In this document: positions 8,219 through 15,812 of the stretch, one piece after another
How the letters are laid out: each line of letters begins with the position of its first letter
Position numbering within the stretch: the first letter of the stretch is position 1
NCBI GenBank assembly: GCA_002342415.1
Contig: DDPY01000041.1
Span: 10,171-42,970 of the forward strand
DNA: 32,800 bases
Direction: 5' to 3'
DNA from: Prevotella sp. UBA2456
GTDB lineage: Bacteria > Bacteroidota > Bacteroidia > Bacteroidales > Bacteroidaceae
The notes under the pieces: generated by a model
What the model was told of the DNA's origin: nothing
Database searches by the model: none
What the model saw: the letters and a program-made list of their open reading frames with translations, nothing else
Program-made: the position numbers and the translations under genes

Positions 8219-9250
8219 ATGAAAAGAGTATTGTTCTTTTTGATGATAACACTGGTGACAAATGTTGCCATGTCACAGCCTAAGGCGCGTCGCCAGCAGG
8301 CTCAGCAAAAGTCGCAGACACAACAGAACCAGGGGATGACCATGCGTGCCCGCCTGATGTTCCCGACGGCTGTCGAGATGCCCGAAAACGTAGTGTGGAG
8401 GCGCGACATCTACCGTGAGATAGACCTCAACAAGGATGCCAATGCAGGACTCTACTACCCCGTGGAGCCTATTGACAAGCAGCTGAACCTCTTCACCTAT
8501 GTCTTCAAGCTGGCACTCAACGGCTATATTCCCGTCTATGAGTACCGACTGGACGGCAACGAGGTGTTCAATGACTCGTCGAAGGTGAAGATGAAGACGG
8601 TGCTCGACAACTACCACATCTTCTACGAAGAGAAGGATGGCAAGCTGCGCGTAGACAATAGCGATATCCCCTCGGCAGAGGTCAAGATGTACTACCTGAA
8701 GGAGAGTGCCTATTTCGATGATGCCAACTCGACCTTCCACCGCAAGGTACAGAGCATCTGTCCTGTGATGATGCGCGAAGACGACTTCGGTGGCGAGGCT
8801 TCAAAGTACCCCCTGTTCTGGGTGAAGTATTCCGATCTGGAACCATTCCTGAGCCGACAGACGGTGATGACCAGCAATCTGAACAATGCCGCCACGATGT
8901 CGATGGAGGACTTCTTCACATTGAACCACTATGAGGGCAAGATTTACAAGACTAACAATATGCTGGGTAAGACGCTGGCTCAATACTGCCCGAACGATTC
9001 GGCACTGGCCAAGGAGCAGAAGAAGATAGAGGCCGAGCTGAAGGCCTTCGAGGAGAATATCTTTGGGGACAAGGCGAAGAAAGACTCACTGGACTCCATT
9101 TCCAGACTGGATCCCAAGCAGCTGAAGGCCCTGAAGTCGAAGAGTGGCCGCAAGGGTCGCACATCGTCTGCAAAGGCGAAGAAGTCGAAGAGCAGTGGCA
9201 GTCTGTCATCGAGTGGTGCCAAGATTACCGTCAGGAGACAGAGACACTAA
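8219..9250 (+). CDS. gldN: GldN/PorN type IX secretion ring protein
   Basis: GldN (PorN) is a periplasmic protein that joins GldK in the outer-membrane-associated ring and contacts GldM. The 343-residue product has a signal peptide ending near VAMSQ. A Gln/Arg-rich stretch follows (PKARRQQAQQKSQTQQNQG), then the conserved core: VVWRRDIYREIDLNKDANAG, YPVEPIDKQLNLFTYVFKL and MMREDDFGGEASKYPLFWVKY. The C-terminal 45 residues or so are unusually Lys/Ser-rich (SGRKGRTSSAKAKKSKSSG) and look disordered. It starts 17 bases after gldM, so the two are in one operon. A 7-bp tandem array begins immediately after its TAA stop. Confidence 0.93.
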   Translation: MKRVLFFLMITLVTNVAMSQPKARRQQAQQKSQTQQNQGMTMRARLMFPTAVEMPENVVWRRDIYREIDLNKDANAGLYYPVEPIDKQLNLFTYVFKLALNGYIPVYEYRLDGNEVFNDSSKVKMKTVLDNYHIFYEEKDGKLRVDNSDIPSAEVKMYYLKESAYFDDANSTFHRKVQSICPVMMREDDFGGEASKYPLFWVKYSDLEPFLSRQTVMTSNLNNAATMSMEDFFTLNHYEGKIYKTNNMLGKTLAQYCPNDSALAKEQKKIEAELKAFEENIFGDKAKKDSLDSISRLDPKQLKALKSKSGRKGRTSSAKAKKSKSSGSLSSSGAKITVRRQRH

Positions 9251-9313
9251 GTTGAGAGTTGACAGTTGACAGTTGAAAGTTGAAAGTTGAAAGTTGAGAG
9301 TTGAGAGTTGAGA
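9251..9313 (+). repeat. Nine-copy 7-bp tandem repeat GTTGANA
   Basis: Nine contiguous heptamers follow the gldN stop with no gap: GTTGAGA, GTTGACA x2, GTTGAAA x3, GTTGAGA x3. A degenerate unit GTTAATA comes next. All variation falls on the sixth base. The array occupies nearly all of the spacer before the beta-barrel gene at 9331. Confidence 0.95.
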
Positions 9314-9330
9314 GTTAATAAAGATAAGGT

Positions 9331-9918
9331 ATGAAGAAATTGTATGCAATCGTCCTGATAGCTGTTGCTTTGGCACTGCCAGCACAGGCACAGGTGAACT
9401 TTGGTCTGAAGGCCGGTTTGAACCTCACAGAAATGTCGTTAGGAGATAATGCCATAGAGAAAGCCATATCGAACAAATCAGGATTCTTTGTGGGTCCTAC
9501 CGTCAAGTTTACGCTCCCTATTGTGGGACTGGGTGTTGATGCCTCTGCGCTCTACGACCAGCGCGAGGGAAGACTTAAGGATTCGGACGAGAAGCTGAAA
9601 CAGCAGACTATCCAGATTCCTGTCAATCTGCGTTATGGCTTCGGTCTAGGCGATATTGCCACCATCTATCTCTTTGCCGGTCCGCAGTTTGGATTCAACG
9701 TAGGCAACAATGACAAGAAGCTCCCTGTGGGCGAATGGTCGCTCAAAACAGCAAATATCAGCGGTAATGCCGGATTAGGTGCTATGTTCCTGAATCATCT
9801 GCAGGTGAGTGTCAACTATAACTTCGCCCTCAGCAAGTCGGCAGAGGTCACCGTCAACGGGGTCACCTCCAAGGTGAAGAACAACGCTTGGCAGATAGCA
9901 CTCGCCTACTATTTCTAA
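9331..9918 (+). CDS. Small outer-membrane beta-barrel protein
   Basis: The 195-residue product has a clear signal peptide (MKKLYAIVLIAVALALPAQA, cleaved before Q). Alternating strands typical of an eight-stranded barrel follow, opening with VNFGLKAGLNLTEM and closing with WQIALAYYF. The terminal Phe matches the outer-membrane insertion signature. It resembles the OMP_b-brl/PorT-like group, but I cannot tell whether it is PorT itself, which is usually somewhat longer. Its position 80 bases after gldN makes co-transcription with the secretion genes plausible. Substrate or partner is unknown. Confidence 0.8.
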   Translation: MKKLYAIVLIAVALALPAQAQVNFGLKAGLNLTEMSLGDNAIEKAISNKSGFFVGPTVKFTLPIVGLGVDASALYDQREGRLKDSDEKLKQQTIQIPVNLRYGFGLGDIATIYLFAGPQFGFNVGNNDKKLPVGEWSLKTANISGNAGLGAMFLNHLQVSVNYNFALSKSAEVTVNGVTSKVKNNAWQIALAYYF

Positions 9919-10001
9919 AACGTTCTCCCTTTTCGTCCATCACGTGTCCAACAACGTGTGCACCCTGTGCGGAGACTCCGAATGGCAACAATCACTAAAC
10001 A

Positions 10002-10919
10002 ATGACTTATTTAGGTGAGCTTATTTCGATAGGAGTAGCTTTTTCATGGACAGCGACAGCCCTGCTCAGCGAGGCAGGCAGCAAGCGCTTGGGCAATCTG
10101 ACCCTGAACGTGCTACGAATGGCATTGGCTCTATTCTTCTCGATAGTGATGTTCTGGGTAGTAATGGGCTCTCCCCTACCCTCTGGAGGTTCTGCAGAGG
10201 CCTATGGCTGGATGCTGTTGTCAGGACTGGTGGGATATGTCATTGGTGACTTCTGCCTGTTCCAATGCTACATTATTATAGGTTCGCGCTATGGACAGCT
10301 GTTTATGACATTGGCTCCGCTGGCGGCAGCATGGATGGCTTGGATTACGCTTGGACAGGAGATGACCGCAATGAGTATAGCAGCCATGTTGATTACGCTG
10401 ACGGGTATTGGTCTTTCTGTATTAGGACGAGGCGAGCACCATAAGCTATCATTGAGACTGCCGCTTAATGGCGTGCTGTATGCCATCGGAGCTGCTGTGT
10501 GTCAGGGTGTAGGCCTGGTGCTGAGCAAGATTGGGATGGACCATTACGACACGACTGCCATTCCTGCTTGGCTGATACCCTTCAGTGCCAACTTCTTTCG
10601 CTGTATAGCAGGCATCATTGGCTTCACCTTATTACTATATGTACGCGAAGGCTTTACACCGTTACGCGAGGCTCTACACGACGGCAAGGGGATGACGATG
10701 GCTGTTGCCACCACCATCTTCGGCCCCTTTGTAGGAGTAGGATTCTCGCTGATGGCTGTCCAATACACCAGTGCAGGCATCGCCTCAACACTGATGGCAC
10801 TGACACCCATCATCATTATTCTGCCTTCCTATTGGTTGTTCCACCAGCCTATCACATGGCGCGCTGTTGTGGGTGCTGTCCTCTCGGTGATTGGTGTCAG
10901 CTTGTTTTTCTTGCATTAG
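10002..10919 (+). CDS. DMT superfamily (EamA) inner-membrane transporter
   Basis: The 305-residue protein is almost entirely hydrophobic and fits ten transmembrane helices in two EamA repeats of about 150 residues each. The first repeat contains GDFCLFQCYIIIGSRYGQLF and LAPLAAAWMAWITLGQEM. The second contains AVQYTSAGIASTLMALTPII and LFHQPITWRAVVGAVLSVIG, the family's typical ends. EamA proteins export or exchange amino acids, nucleotide-related or other small metabolites. The substrate cannot be read from sequence. It lies 83 bases after the beta-barrel gene with no obvious promoter or terminator between. Its 3' end overlaps the convergent kinase gene by 23 bases. Confidence 0.88.
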   Translation: MTYLGELISIGVAFSWTATALLSEAGSKRLGNLTLNVLRMALALFFSIVMFWVVMGSPLPSGGSAEAYGWMLLSGLVGYVIGDFCLFQCYIIIGSRYGQLFMTLAPLAAAWMAWITLGQEMTAMSIAAMLITLTGIGLSVLGRGEHHKLSLRLPLNGVLYAIGAAVCQGVGLVLSKIGMDHYDTTAIPAWLIPFSANFFRCIAGIIGFTLLLYVREGFTPLREALHDGKGMTMAVATTIFGPFVGVGFSLMAVQYTSAGIASTLMALTPIIIILPSYWLFHQPITWRAVVGAVLSVIGVSLFFLH

Positions 10920-12939
10920 CTTCACCTAAGGGCAGGCGCAGGATGAAGCGTGCTCCAGAGGTGTAAGACGTGTCGAGCACCACATCACCGCCCATTCGTC
11001 GGGCAATAGAGCGAGAGATAGCCAGACCAATGCCCGTTCCCTCATAATAGTCGTCTAACTGCACGAACTCCTCGAAGATGCGCGAGGCATCTCTCTTGGC
11101 AATGCCGATACCGTTATCCTCGACAACAAACTGGACATTCTTGTGATTACTGGTGACCTGTAGGGTTACTCTCCCTCGGTGCTGACGCGCTGACGGGTCT
11201 TTCCCATATATGAACTTCTGTGCATTGTCGAGCAGCATCTCAAGAGCCTGAGTGGCTTGCTGCAGGTTGGTGCGCAGCATCAATCCGTCCACCTCGGGAT
11301 CAGTCTGAAGGTCGAAATCAATATCCTGATTCTGGGCAATCTGCGAAGCATCTATGGCCTGTGCTGCAATCAGCAAGGCCTGTGTCTCATCACTGCATTC
11401 AATCATTGTCTGGCTGTTGGCATCGCTGAGTGCCAGCATCTTGTTGACAAGTCCGGTAATACGGTTGGTATTCTCGGTGATGCGCTGGTTGGCTTCCTGC
11501 TTGGTCGATTCATCCAACTCTATTCCAGGCGTGGTGATGACCTGAGTAAATCCAGAGAGAATATTGAGCGGTGTACGTATCTCGTGGGAAATCTGCTGGA
11601 TGAAGTTCGTTTTCATTTTCGACGACTCCTCGGCTTTCTTATTAGCAATCTTCAGTTCCTTATAGCTTTGCTCCAGCTTCTCGTGCTCCTCAGCCAGTTT
11701 CAAAGAGGCTCGGAAACGGTAGATGGTGAATATCAGCAGGCCGATGATGAGCAAAATGCTAATGCCAATCATAAAGCGAGAGCGCTGCAGCTTACCCGCC
11801 ATCTCCAATTCATCCACCTTGTAGAGGGTGTTCAGTTCATCCAGCTGCATACGCATCTCGCGAGTGAAGGTAGAGTCCTTGCCTATATACAAGCTGCGAA
11901 ACATCTTCGCAGCCTCTGCATGGTGCCCCATCTGGGTGAGGATATCGCCTCTCAGCAGTTCTATGTCGCCCCCCGCCTCCAGTTCCAATTTTTCCAGGCT
12001 GTCGCAGTAGGCCAAAGCTTTCTTGGCATTACCCTTAGCCAAAGCATGATTCGTTCTCACGAGCAGGATACGATATTTCCCTAATGGCGTATTCTGCTCA
12101 TCCAACATCTTCTCCGCTTTTTCCAGCTCGCCTTCTGCCTCACCATGCCGGCCCATCTTCGTGAGGGCATAGGCTCTTGTACACAAACAGGCAATATAGG
12201 TTCCATACATCAACTGACGAGGACGTACATTATCCGAAATCCGTTCCTGAATACACTTCTCCCACTCGCGGGATAACCTCAGCACCTCCTTATAATCACC
12301 ATTCTCATTCAATGTCTGACACAGATAGTCATAGGTATTTGTCAGCACCTCCGAATAGCGGTATTTATGCTTCAGCTGATTCAGGCATTTCCTGAATACC
12401 TGAATGGCTTGTTCGTACTGCCCGATGCTCTCGTAGATGATTCCCATCTGCTGATAGGCGACAGCCCGTCCAAAGTTATTCTCCCGCACATTGGCATCGT
12501 CCATGATATTGTGGGCTTCACGTAAGGCTGTCTGTACACGCCCTGAATAGAGGTAGACATTTGCTTTGCAATCCCAAGTGTCGTAATAGAACTCCCACTC
12601 GTTGTGATGCATAAACCAGTTCATCTGGATGGGAGCCTCAGCCAACAGCAATGAGTCAGTGGCATAATTGCTAAGCACCACTATCTTGTTCCACCTGACT
12701 TTCGCTTCCTCCTCCACATTGCCCTGCTGGGCCTCATACTCCATCCACTCGTCCAGACAATCCATAATGGCATGTAAATCTCCCTCGCCATCGAGCTCCT
12801 GAACCAATTGACGATAGGCCGCTGTCCGTTCCTCCCCTTCCAACCGGGGGAGCATCTTGCGAAGGGAGTCGATGGGTGATGCCAGAGCAGCAGTATGGAG
12901 CAACAAGACGGAAAGCAACAATAGGAGAACTCGTACCAT
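10897..12939 (-). CDS. TPR-containing membrane sensor histidine kinase
   Basis: The 680-residue protein has an N-terminal signal/anchor (MVRVLLLLLSVLLLHTAALA). A helical TPR-type sensor region occupies about 25-350, with clear TPR units such as GRAVAYQQMGIIYESIGQYEQAIQ near 157-180. One transmembrane helix lies at about 389-408 and a coiled coil at about 410-445. The HisKA domain has the phospho-acceptor H452 (QQISHEIRTPLNIL). The HATPase domain has an N box (N572, LLDNAQKF), a G1 box (DNGIG, 608-612) and a G2 box (GTGIGLA, from 634). No receiver or DNA-binding domain is present and no response regulator gene is in the window, so the partner is unknown. The gene starts 12 bases after a small ORF and may be the last gene of the dapB-lepB string. 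Confidence 0.9.
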   Translation of the reverse strand: MVRVLLLLLSVLLLHTAALASPIDSLRKMLPRLEGEERTAAYRQLVQELDGEGDLHAIMDCLDEWMEYEAQQGNVEEEAKVRWNKIVVLSNYATDSLLLAEAPIQMNWFMHHNEWEFYYDTWDCKANVYLYSGRVQTALREAHNIMDDANVRENNFGRAVAYQQMGIIYESIGQYEQAIQVFRKCLNQLKHKYRYSEVLTNTYDYLCQTLNENGDYKEVLRLSREWEKCIQERISDNVRPRQLMYGTYIACLCTRAYALTKMGRHGEAEGELEKAEKMLDEQNTPLGKYRILLVRTNHALAKGNAKKALAYCDSLEKLELEAGGDIELLRGDILTQMGHHAEAAKMFRSLYIGKDSTFTREMRMQLDELNTLYKVDELEMAGKLQRSRFMIGISILLIIGLLIFTIYRFRASLKLAEEHEKLEQSYKELKIANKKAEESSKMKTNFIQQISHEIRTPLNILSGFTQVITTPGIELDESTKQEANQRITENTNRITGLVNKMLALSDANSQTMIECSDETQALLIAAQAIDASQIAQNQDIDFDLQTDPEVDGLMLRTNLQQATQALEMLLDNAQKFIYGKDPSARQHRGRVTLQVTSNHKNVQFVVEDNGIGIAKRDASRIFEEFVQLDDYYEGTGIGLAISRSIARRMGGDVVLDTSYTSGARFILRLPLGEANARKTS

Positions 12940-12951
12940 AGGATAAACAAT

Positions 12952-13071
12952 TTAGAGGTTTTTAGTTATATCATCAATGATGGGCACCAGCACAAGGCCT
13001 ACGATGGCATTGATCCACTTACTGTCGGTCACAAGCAGGCAAGCTGCTACTTTCACATTGATTTTCTTCAT
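12952..13071 (-). CDS. Hypothetical 39-residue small protein
   Basis: In the gap between wbqC and the kinase gene an ORF starts at ATG 13071 and stops at TAA 12952. It encodes 39 residues beginning MKKINVKVAACLLVTD. A hydrophobic segment (INAIVGLVLVPIIDDI) could form one short membrane helix. The A-rich sequence just before the ATG (TTTAAAAACA) is typical of Bacteroidota start regions. It begins 23 bases after the wbqC stop and ends 12 bases before the kinase ATG, so it fits the operon's spacing. I recognise no family and assign no function. It could be a chance ORF, but position, start context and composition favour a real gene. Confidence 0.5.
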   Translation of the reverse strand: MKKINVKVAACLLVTDSKWINAIVGLVLVPIIDDITKNL

Positions 13072-13094
13072 TGTTTTTAAAGTTTAAGAAGGTT

Positions 13095-13757
13095 TTATAA
13101 ATAAAATATTGATTCAGGCCCCATGCAGAACAAGAGGTCTAAGATACTTAAATTGTGCCGGAAACCGTGCTTATATCCAAACACCTGCCAATAGGGCCGA
13201 GACTCGAATGACGGGTCTGGCTTTGGATGCTTGGCATGAATGACATCGCGGAAATCGGAGATTGGGGAGGAGAGAGGAGGAAGGAGGGAGGAGGGAGATT
13301 TGTCCGCTGAGGAAGGAGGCAGGAACGAGGAAGTATAGGAGACGTGCGGATGGATGTCAATGAGTTCGCACACCTTCTGGCGGATAGCCTCGTTGAAATC
13401 TATCAGGAAGTCCCATTTCTTCTCGAAGAATGGTCGGATGTCGTCCTGATAGTATTCGAAGAACGGGCTCTCGCTATAGGCACTCTGCAAGGCATTCCAA
13501 TGAACGCGCCGCCACTGGTTGTGGTCGCTGATGCGGATGTCCTTCATCGTTCCAGCGGGTGAACTGCTGGAGGCAGGAGATACTACAGGGACGGTAAGTG
13601 CCTGGAGGCCGTTGGCGGTGCTGATGATGCAGCGATTGCGATAGGTCTGCTTCTGATAGGAGTCGTACTGCTCGATGAGGCTCTGGTCATAGCGGTAGAG
13701 TTTCTGGTACCACTGGATGGGTCCGAAGTAAGTAGTCTGTAGCAGAGCGGTAGTCAT
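13095..13757 (-). CDS. WbqC-like family protein with Ser/Pro inserts
   Basis: WbqC-like proteins are widespread in Bacteroidota and often linked to polysaccharide or O-antigen loci. Their biochemical role is not established. The 220-residue product shows the family pattern: LLQTTYFGPIQWYQKLYRYD at the N-terminus, SDHNQWRRVHWNALQSAYS at 77-95, FFEYYQDDIRPFFEKKWDFL near 99-118, and a C-terminal GFRHNLSILDLLFCMGPES. Two low-complexity inserts interrupt it: residues about 58-70 (VSPASSSSPAGT) and about 145-166 (Ser/Pro/Leu-rich). The second is encoded by a 35-base pure pyrimidine run on the coding strand. The gene overlaps the upstream signal-peptidase-like gene by four bases, indicating coupled translation. 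Confidence 0.85.
   Translation of the reverse strand: MTTALLQTTYFGPIQWYQKLYRYDQSLIEQYDSYQKQTYRNRCIISTANGLQALTVPVVSPASSSSPAGTMKDIRISDHNQWRRVHWNALQSAYSESPFFEYYQDDIRPFFEKKWDFLIDFNEAIRQKVCELIDIHPHVSYTSSFLPPSSADKSPSSLLPPLSSPISDFRDVIHAKHPKPDPSFESRPYWQVFGYKHGFRHNLSILDLLFCMGPESIFYL
13264..13298. repeat. 35-base polypurine/polypyrimidine tract inside wbqC
   Basis: The plus strand is an unbroken run of G and A for 35 bases, built from GGAGGA, GAGGAA and GGAGGGA-like units. It lies within the WbqC-family gene and encodes part of its Ser/Pro/Leu-rich insert on the minus strand. Several further purine-rich blocks follow up to about 13338. Confidence 0.9.
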
Positions 13758-14278
13758 TGCAGTCGGATGTTTTTACGATTGTAGAGCACGCTGACTACGC
13801 GCCCTATAATATTCTGTTCAGGAATAGACCCGAGATAGCGGGAATCGACAGGGTTCTTGTCATTGACGGCTTCCAGCCAATAGTAGTCTGTCTTGGCACA
13901 GTTGACGAGCCCAGGGACGATAGTCAGTCCGCCTGCAGTATGAATGGTGTCGCCAGGAACAGCTTTACAACGGGCTATCATAAGACCATAGGAAGAGACA
14001 TCATCATGACGGTTCAGCGAGCCACTTGGTATGTTGAATGCCACAATGTCGCCCCGCTCGACAGGCTGTCGCATCAGTCGGCAATAGGGCAGCAGTCCAT
14101 TGCCCTCTATGCGCAGACCATAGCTGCATCTGTTGATAAGCAGACAGTCGCCGTCCGTATAGAGCGGTGCCAACCCGTCGCCCGTCACAACATGGACTGA
14201 GACGACCAGCGTACGGACAGCCAGCATCAGCGCGAATGCTGATGCAAATGCTATCACATACTTCAGCCAGCCTGCCAT
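13754..14278 (-). CDS. Signal peptidase I-like protein lacking catalytic Ser and Lys
   Basis: The 174 residues follow the S26 signal peptidase layout: an N-terminal membrane helix (about 7-26), a box B-like segment (VVTGDGLAPLYTDGD), a box C/D-like segment (VERGDIVAFNIPSG, 73-86; IARCKAVPGDTI, 101-112) and a box E-like end (NPVDSRYLGSIPEQNIIGRV). Aligned to the LepB next door, the catalytic Ser position (SxxP/SLEK) is Gly35 (GLAP). The general-base Lys (VKRCVGLPG) is Ala102 (IARCKAVPG). Both residues needed for the Ser-Lys dyad therefore seem absent, although Lys105 is nearby. The fold-defining boxes are kept, so this looks like a maintained pseudoenzyme rather than a decaying gene. It lies 57 bases after lepB and overlaps wbqC by four bases. 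Confidence 0.85.
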   Translation of the reverse strand: MAGWLKYVIAFASAFALMLAVRTLVVSVHVVTGDGLAPLYTDGDCLLINRCSYGLRIEGNGLLPYCRLMRQPVERGDIVAFNIPSGSLNRHDDVSSYGLMIARCKAVPGDTIHTAGGLTIVPGLVNCAKTDYYWLEAVNDKNPVDSRYLGSIPEQNIIGRVVSVLYNRKNIRLQ

Positions 14279-14282
14279 ATCT

Positions 14283-14338
14283 TATCTCTCTAACCTCTTA
14301 CTTTCTCTTACCTCTTGTCTCCGACTACTTACCTCTTA
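14283..14338. repeat. Degenerate 7-bp repeats over the lepB stop
   Basis: CTCTTAC occurs at 14295-14301 and 14305-14311, with CTCTTGT at 14312-14318 and CTCTTAT at 14332-14338 nearby. The last unit includes the lepB stop codon. The unit is the same CTCTTAC as at 1288-1315. On the lepB mRNA strand it is purine-rich (GTAAGAG). Confidence 0.75.
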
Positions 14339-15766
14339 TTTAATATCATCTACAAAGCGGAACAGGCGGTTCCATCGGATGCCAGAGAACCCGTGACGGT
14401 CTGGATCGGAGCTCCACCAGATGAAGATGGGCTTGCCCACGATATGATCTTCGGGCACGAATCCCCAGTAGCGCGAGTCGAGCGAGTTGTGGCGATTGTC
14501 ACCCTGCATCCAGTAGTAGTCCATCTTGAAGGTGTACTTCGTGGTTTCCTTGTCGTTGATGTATATCTTGCCATCGCGAACCTCGAGCTTGTTGCCCTCA
14601 TAGGTACGGATGGGGCGCTCATAGATGGGCAGGTTCTTCAGTGTCAGGTCGATGCTCTGTCCCTTGGCGGGTATCCAGATGGGGCCGTAGTTGTCGCGCG
14701 TCCAATGCAGGTTGCCGTTCAGGGGATAGATGTCAAGGTCGTTGGCATCAGTATTCAGCGAGATGCTCTCCACGAGATCGGTGCGCTTCTTCAATTCCTC
14801 CACCGCATAGTTGGTCAGCGGCATATAGCCTTGCGTATTGAGGCTCATCAGGTCTTCCATCGTAATGCCCAGTTCCTTCATGATATCGTCGTTGAGCGAC
14901 TGCTTCAGCTTCACATGATAGGTGTACTGCACATTGTCGGGCTCCTTGTTGGCCTTTCCGTCAATGTAGATAATGTGGTCTTTTATCTGCAAGGTCTGTC
15001 CAGGCAGTCCGACACAGCGTTTCACATAGTTCTCGCGTCGATCGGTAGGACGGGTGTCTATCACTCCGTATTCAGCCTGATTCTGCACAATAGCCTGCCG
15101 CCCTGCCTGATAGATGGTATTGAAATAGACAGGCAACTGCTCCTGCGTGAGCGAGTCAGGGTTGGGGCGTTCAGGATACATCTGGTAGCCTATCTGGTAG
15201 CACATCTGATAGAAGTCGTAGGCCTGATAGCGCGGATCGGAGCAGATGGTGTCGCCTGCGGGATAGTTGAACACCACGATGTCGTTGAGTTGTATCTTGC
15301 CTAATCCTTTCACACGGCGATAGTCCCAATGCGGCCACTCGATATATGACTTACACTCGAAGAGGGGCATCGTGTGCTGTGTCAGCGGCATCGTAAGCGG
15401 GGTCTCAGGGATGCGCGGCCCATACGATACTTTTGAGACGAACAGGTAGTCGCCAGTCAGCAGGCTCTTCTCTAACGAACTCGATGGAATCACGTAGTTT
15501 TGGAAGAAGAACAGGTTGATGAAGTAGACTGCGACGAGGGCGAACACCAATGCATCGACCCACGACATCACCCACTTGACAGGCCCCTCGGCATCCTTCC
15601 ACCATTGCCACCTGATCTTCTTGGTGATATAGATGTCATAGATGAAGGGAATGACCAGCAGTCCCCACCACGACTTGACCCAATAGAGGAAGAGCAGATA
15701 GAGCACCAGCACGCAGATGAACTTGGCCCACTGCACCTTCATATTTAGCTTTTTCTTTTTTTCCAT
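14336..15766 (-). CDS. lepB: Signal peptidase I
   Basis: LepB cleaves signal peptides from exported preproteins at the outer face of the inner membrane. The 476-residue product is long, as is common in Bacteroidota, with extra membrane segments near 14-45 and 68-90. The catalytic Ser is S97 in YVIPSSSLEKSLLTGDYLFV and the Lys base is K249 in NYVKRCVGLPGQTL. A large insert separates them (about 117-240). The C-terminal box E is complete (MQGDNRHNSLDSRYWGFVPE). It sits 41 bases downstream of dapB and 57 bases before a shorter paralogue that lacks both catalytic residues, so this gene is presumably the functional peptidase of the pair. The ATG at 15766 begins MEKKKKLNMK, a good cytoplasmic lead. 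Confidence 0.95.
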   Translation of the reverse strand: MEKKKKLNMKVQWAKFICVLVLYLLFLYWVKSWWGLLVIPFIYDIYITKKIRWQWWKDAEGPVKWVMSWVDALVFALVAVYFINLFFFQNYVIPSSSLEKSLLTGDYLFVSKVSYGPRIPETPLTMPLTQHTMPLFECKSYIEWPHWDYRRVKGLGKIQLNDIVVFNYPAGDTICSDPRYQAYDFYQMCYQIGYQMYPERPNPDSLTQEQLPVYFNTIYQAGRQAIVQNQAEYGVIDTRPTDRRENYVKRCVGLPGQTLQIKDHIIYIDGKANKEPDNVQYTYHVKLKQSLNDDIMKELGITMEDLMSLNTQGYMPLTNYAVEELKKRTDLVESISLNTDANDLDIYPLNGNLHWTRDNYGPIWIPAKGQSIDLTLKNLPIYERPIRTYEGNKLEVRDGKIYINDKETTKYTFKMDYYWMQGDNRHNSLDSRYWGFVPEDHIVGKPIFIWWSSDPDRHGFSGIRWNRLFRFVDDIK

Positions 15767-15776
15767 TGTTTATTAT

Positions 15777-15812
15777 CTAGTTATACTAGTTGTACTAGTT
15801 ATACCAGTTAAA
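15777..15812. repeat. Tandem 9-bp repeat at the dapB stop
   Basis: Four 9-bp units run CTAGTTATA, CTAGTTGTA, CTAGTTATA, CCAGTTAAA. They fill the dapB-lepB spacer and extend through the dapB stop codon at 15808-15810 into its last codon. Confidence 0.85.

Noticed and set aside
11257..12084. A 275-codon plus-strand open frame opposite the histidine kinase
   Set aside because: The minus strand carries the H, N, G1 and G2 boxes in order. The plus frame has no supporting evidence.
14315..15304. A 329-codon plus-strand open frame opposite lepB
   Set aside because: The opposite strand has all signal peptidase motifs. This frame is a mirror of that codon use.
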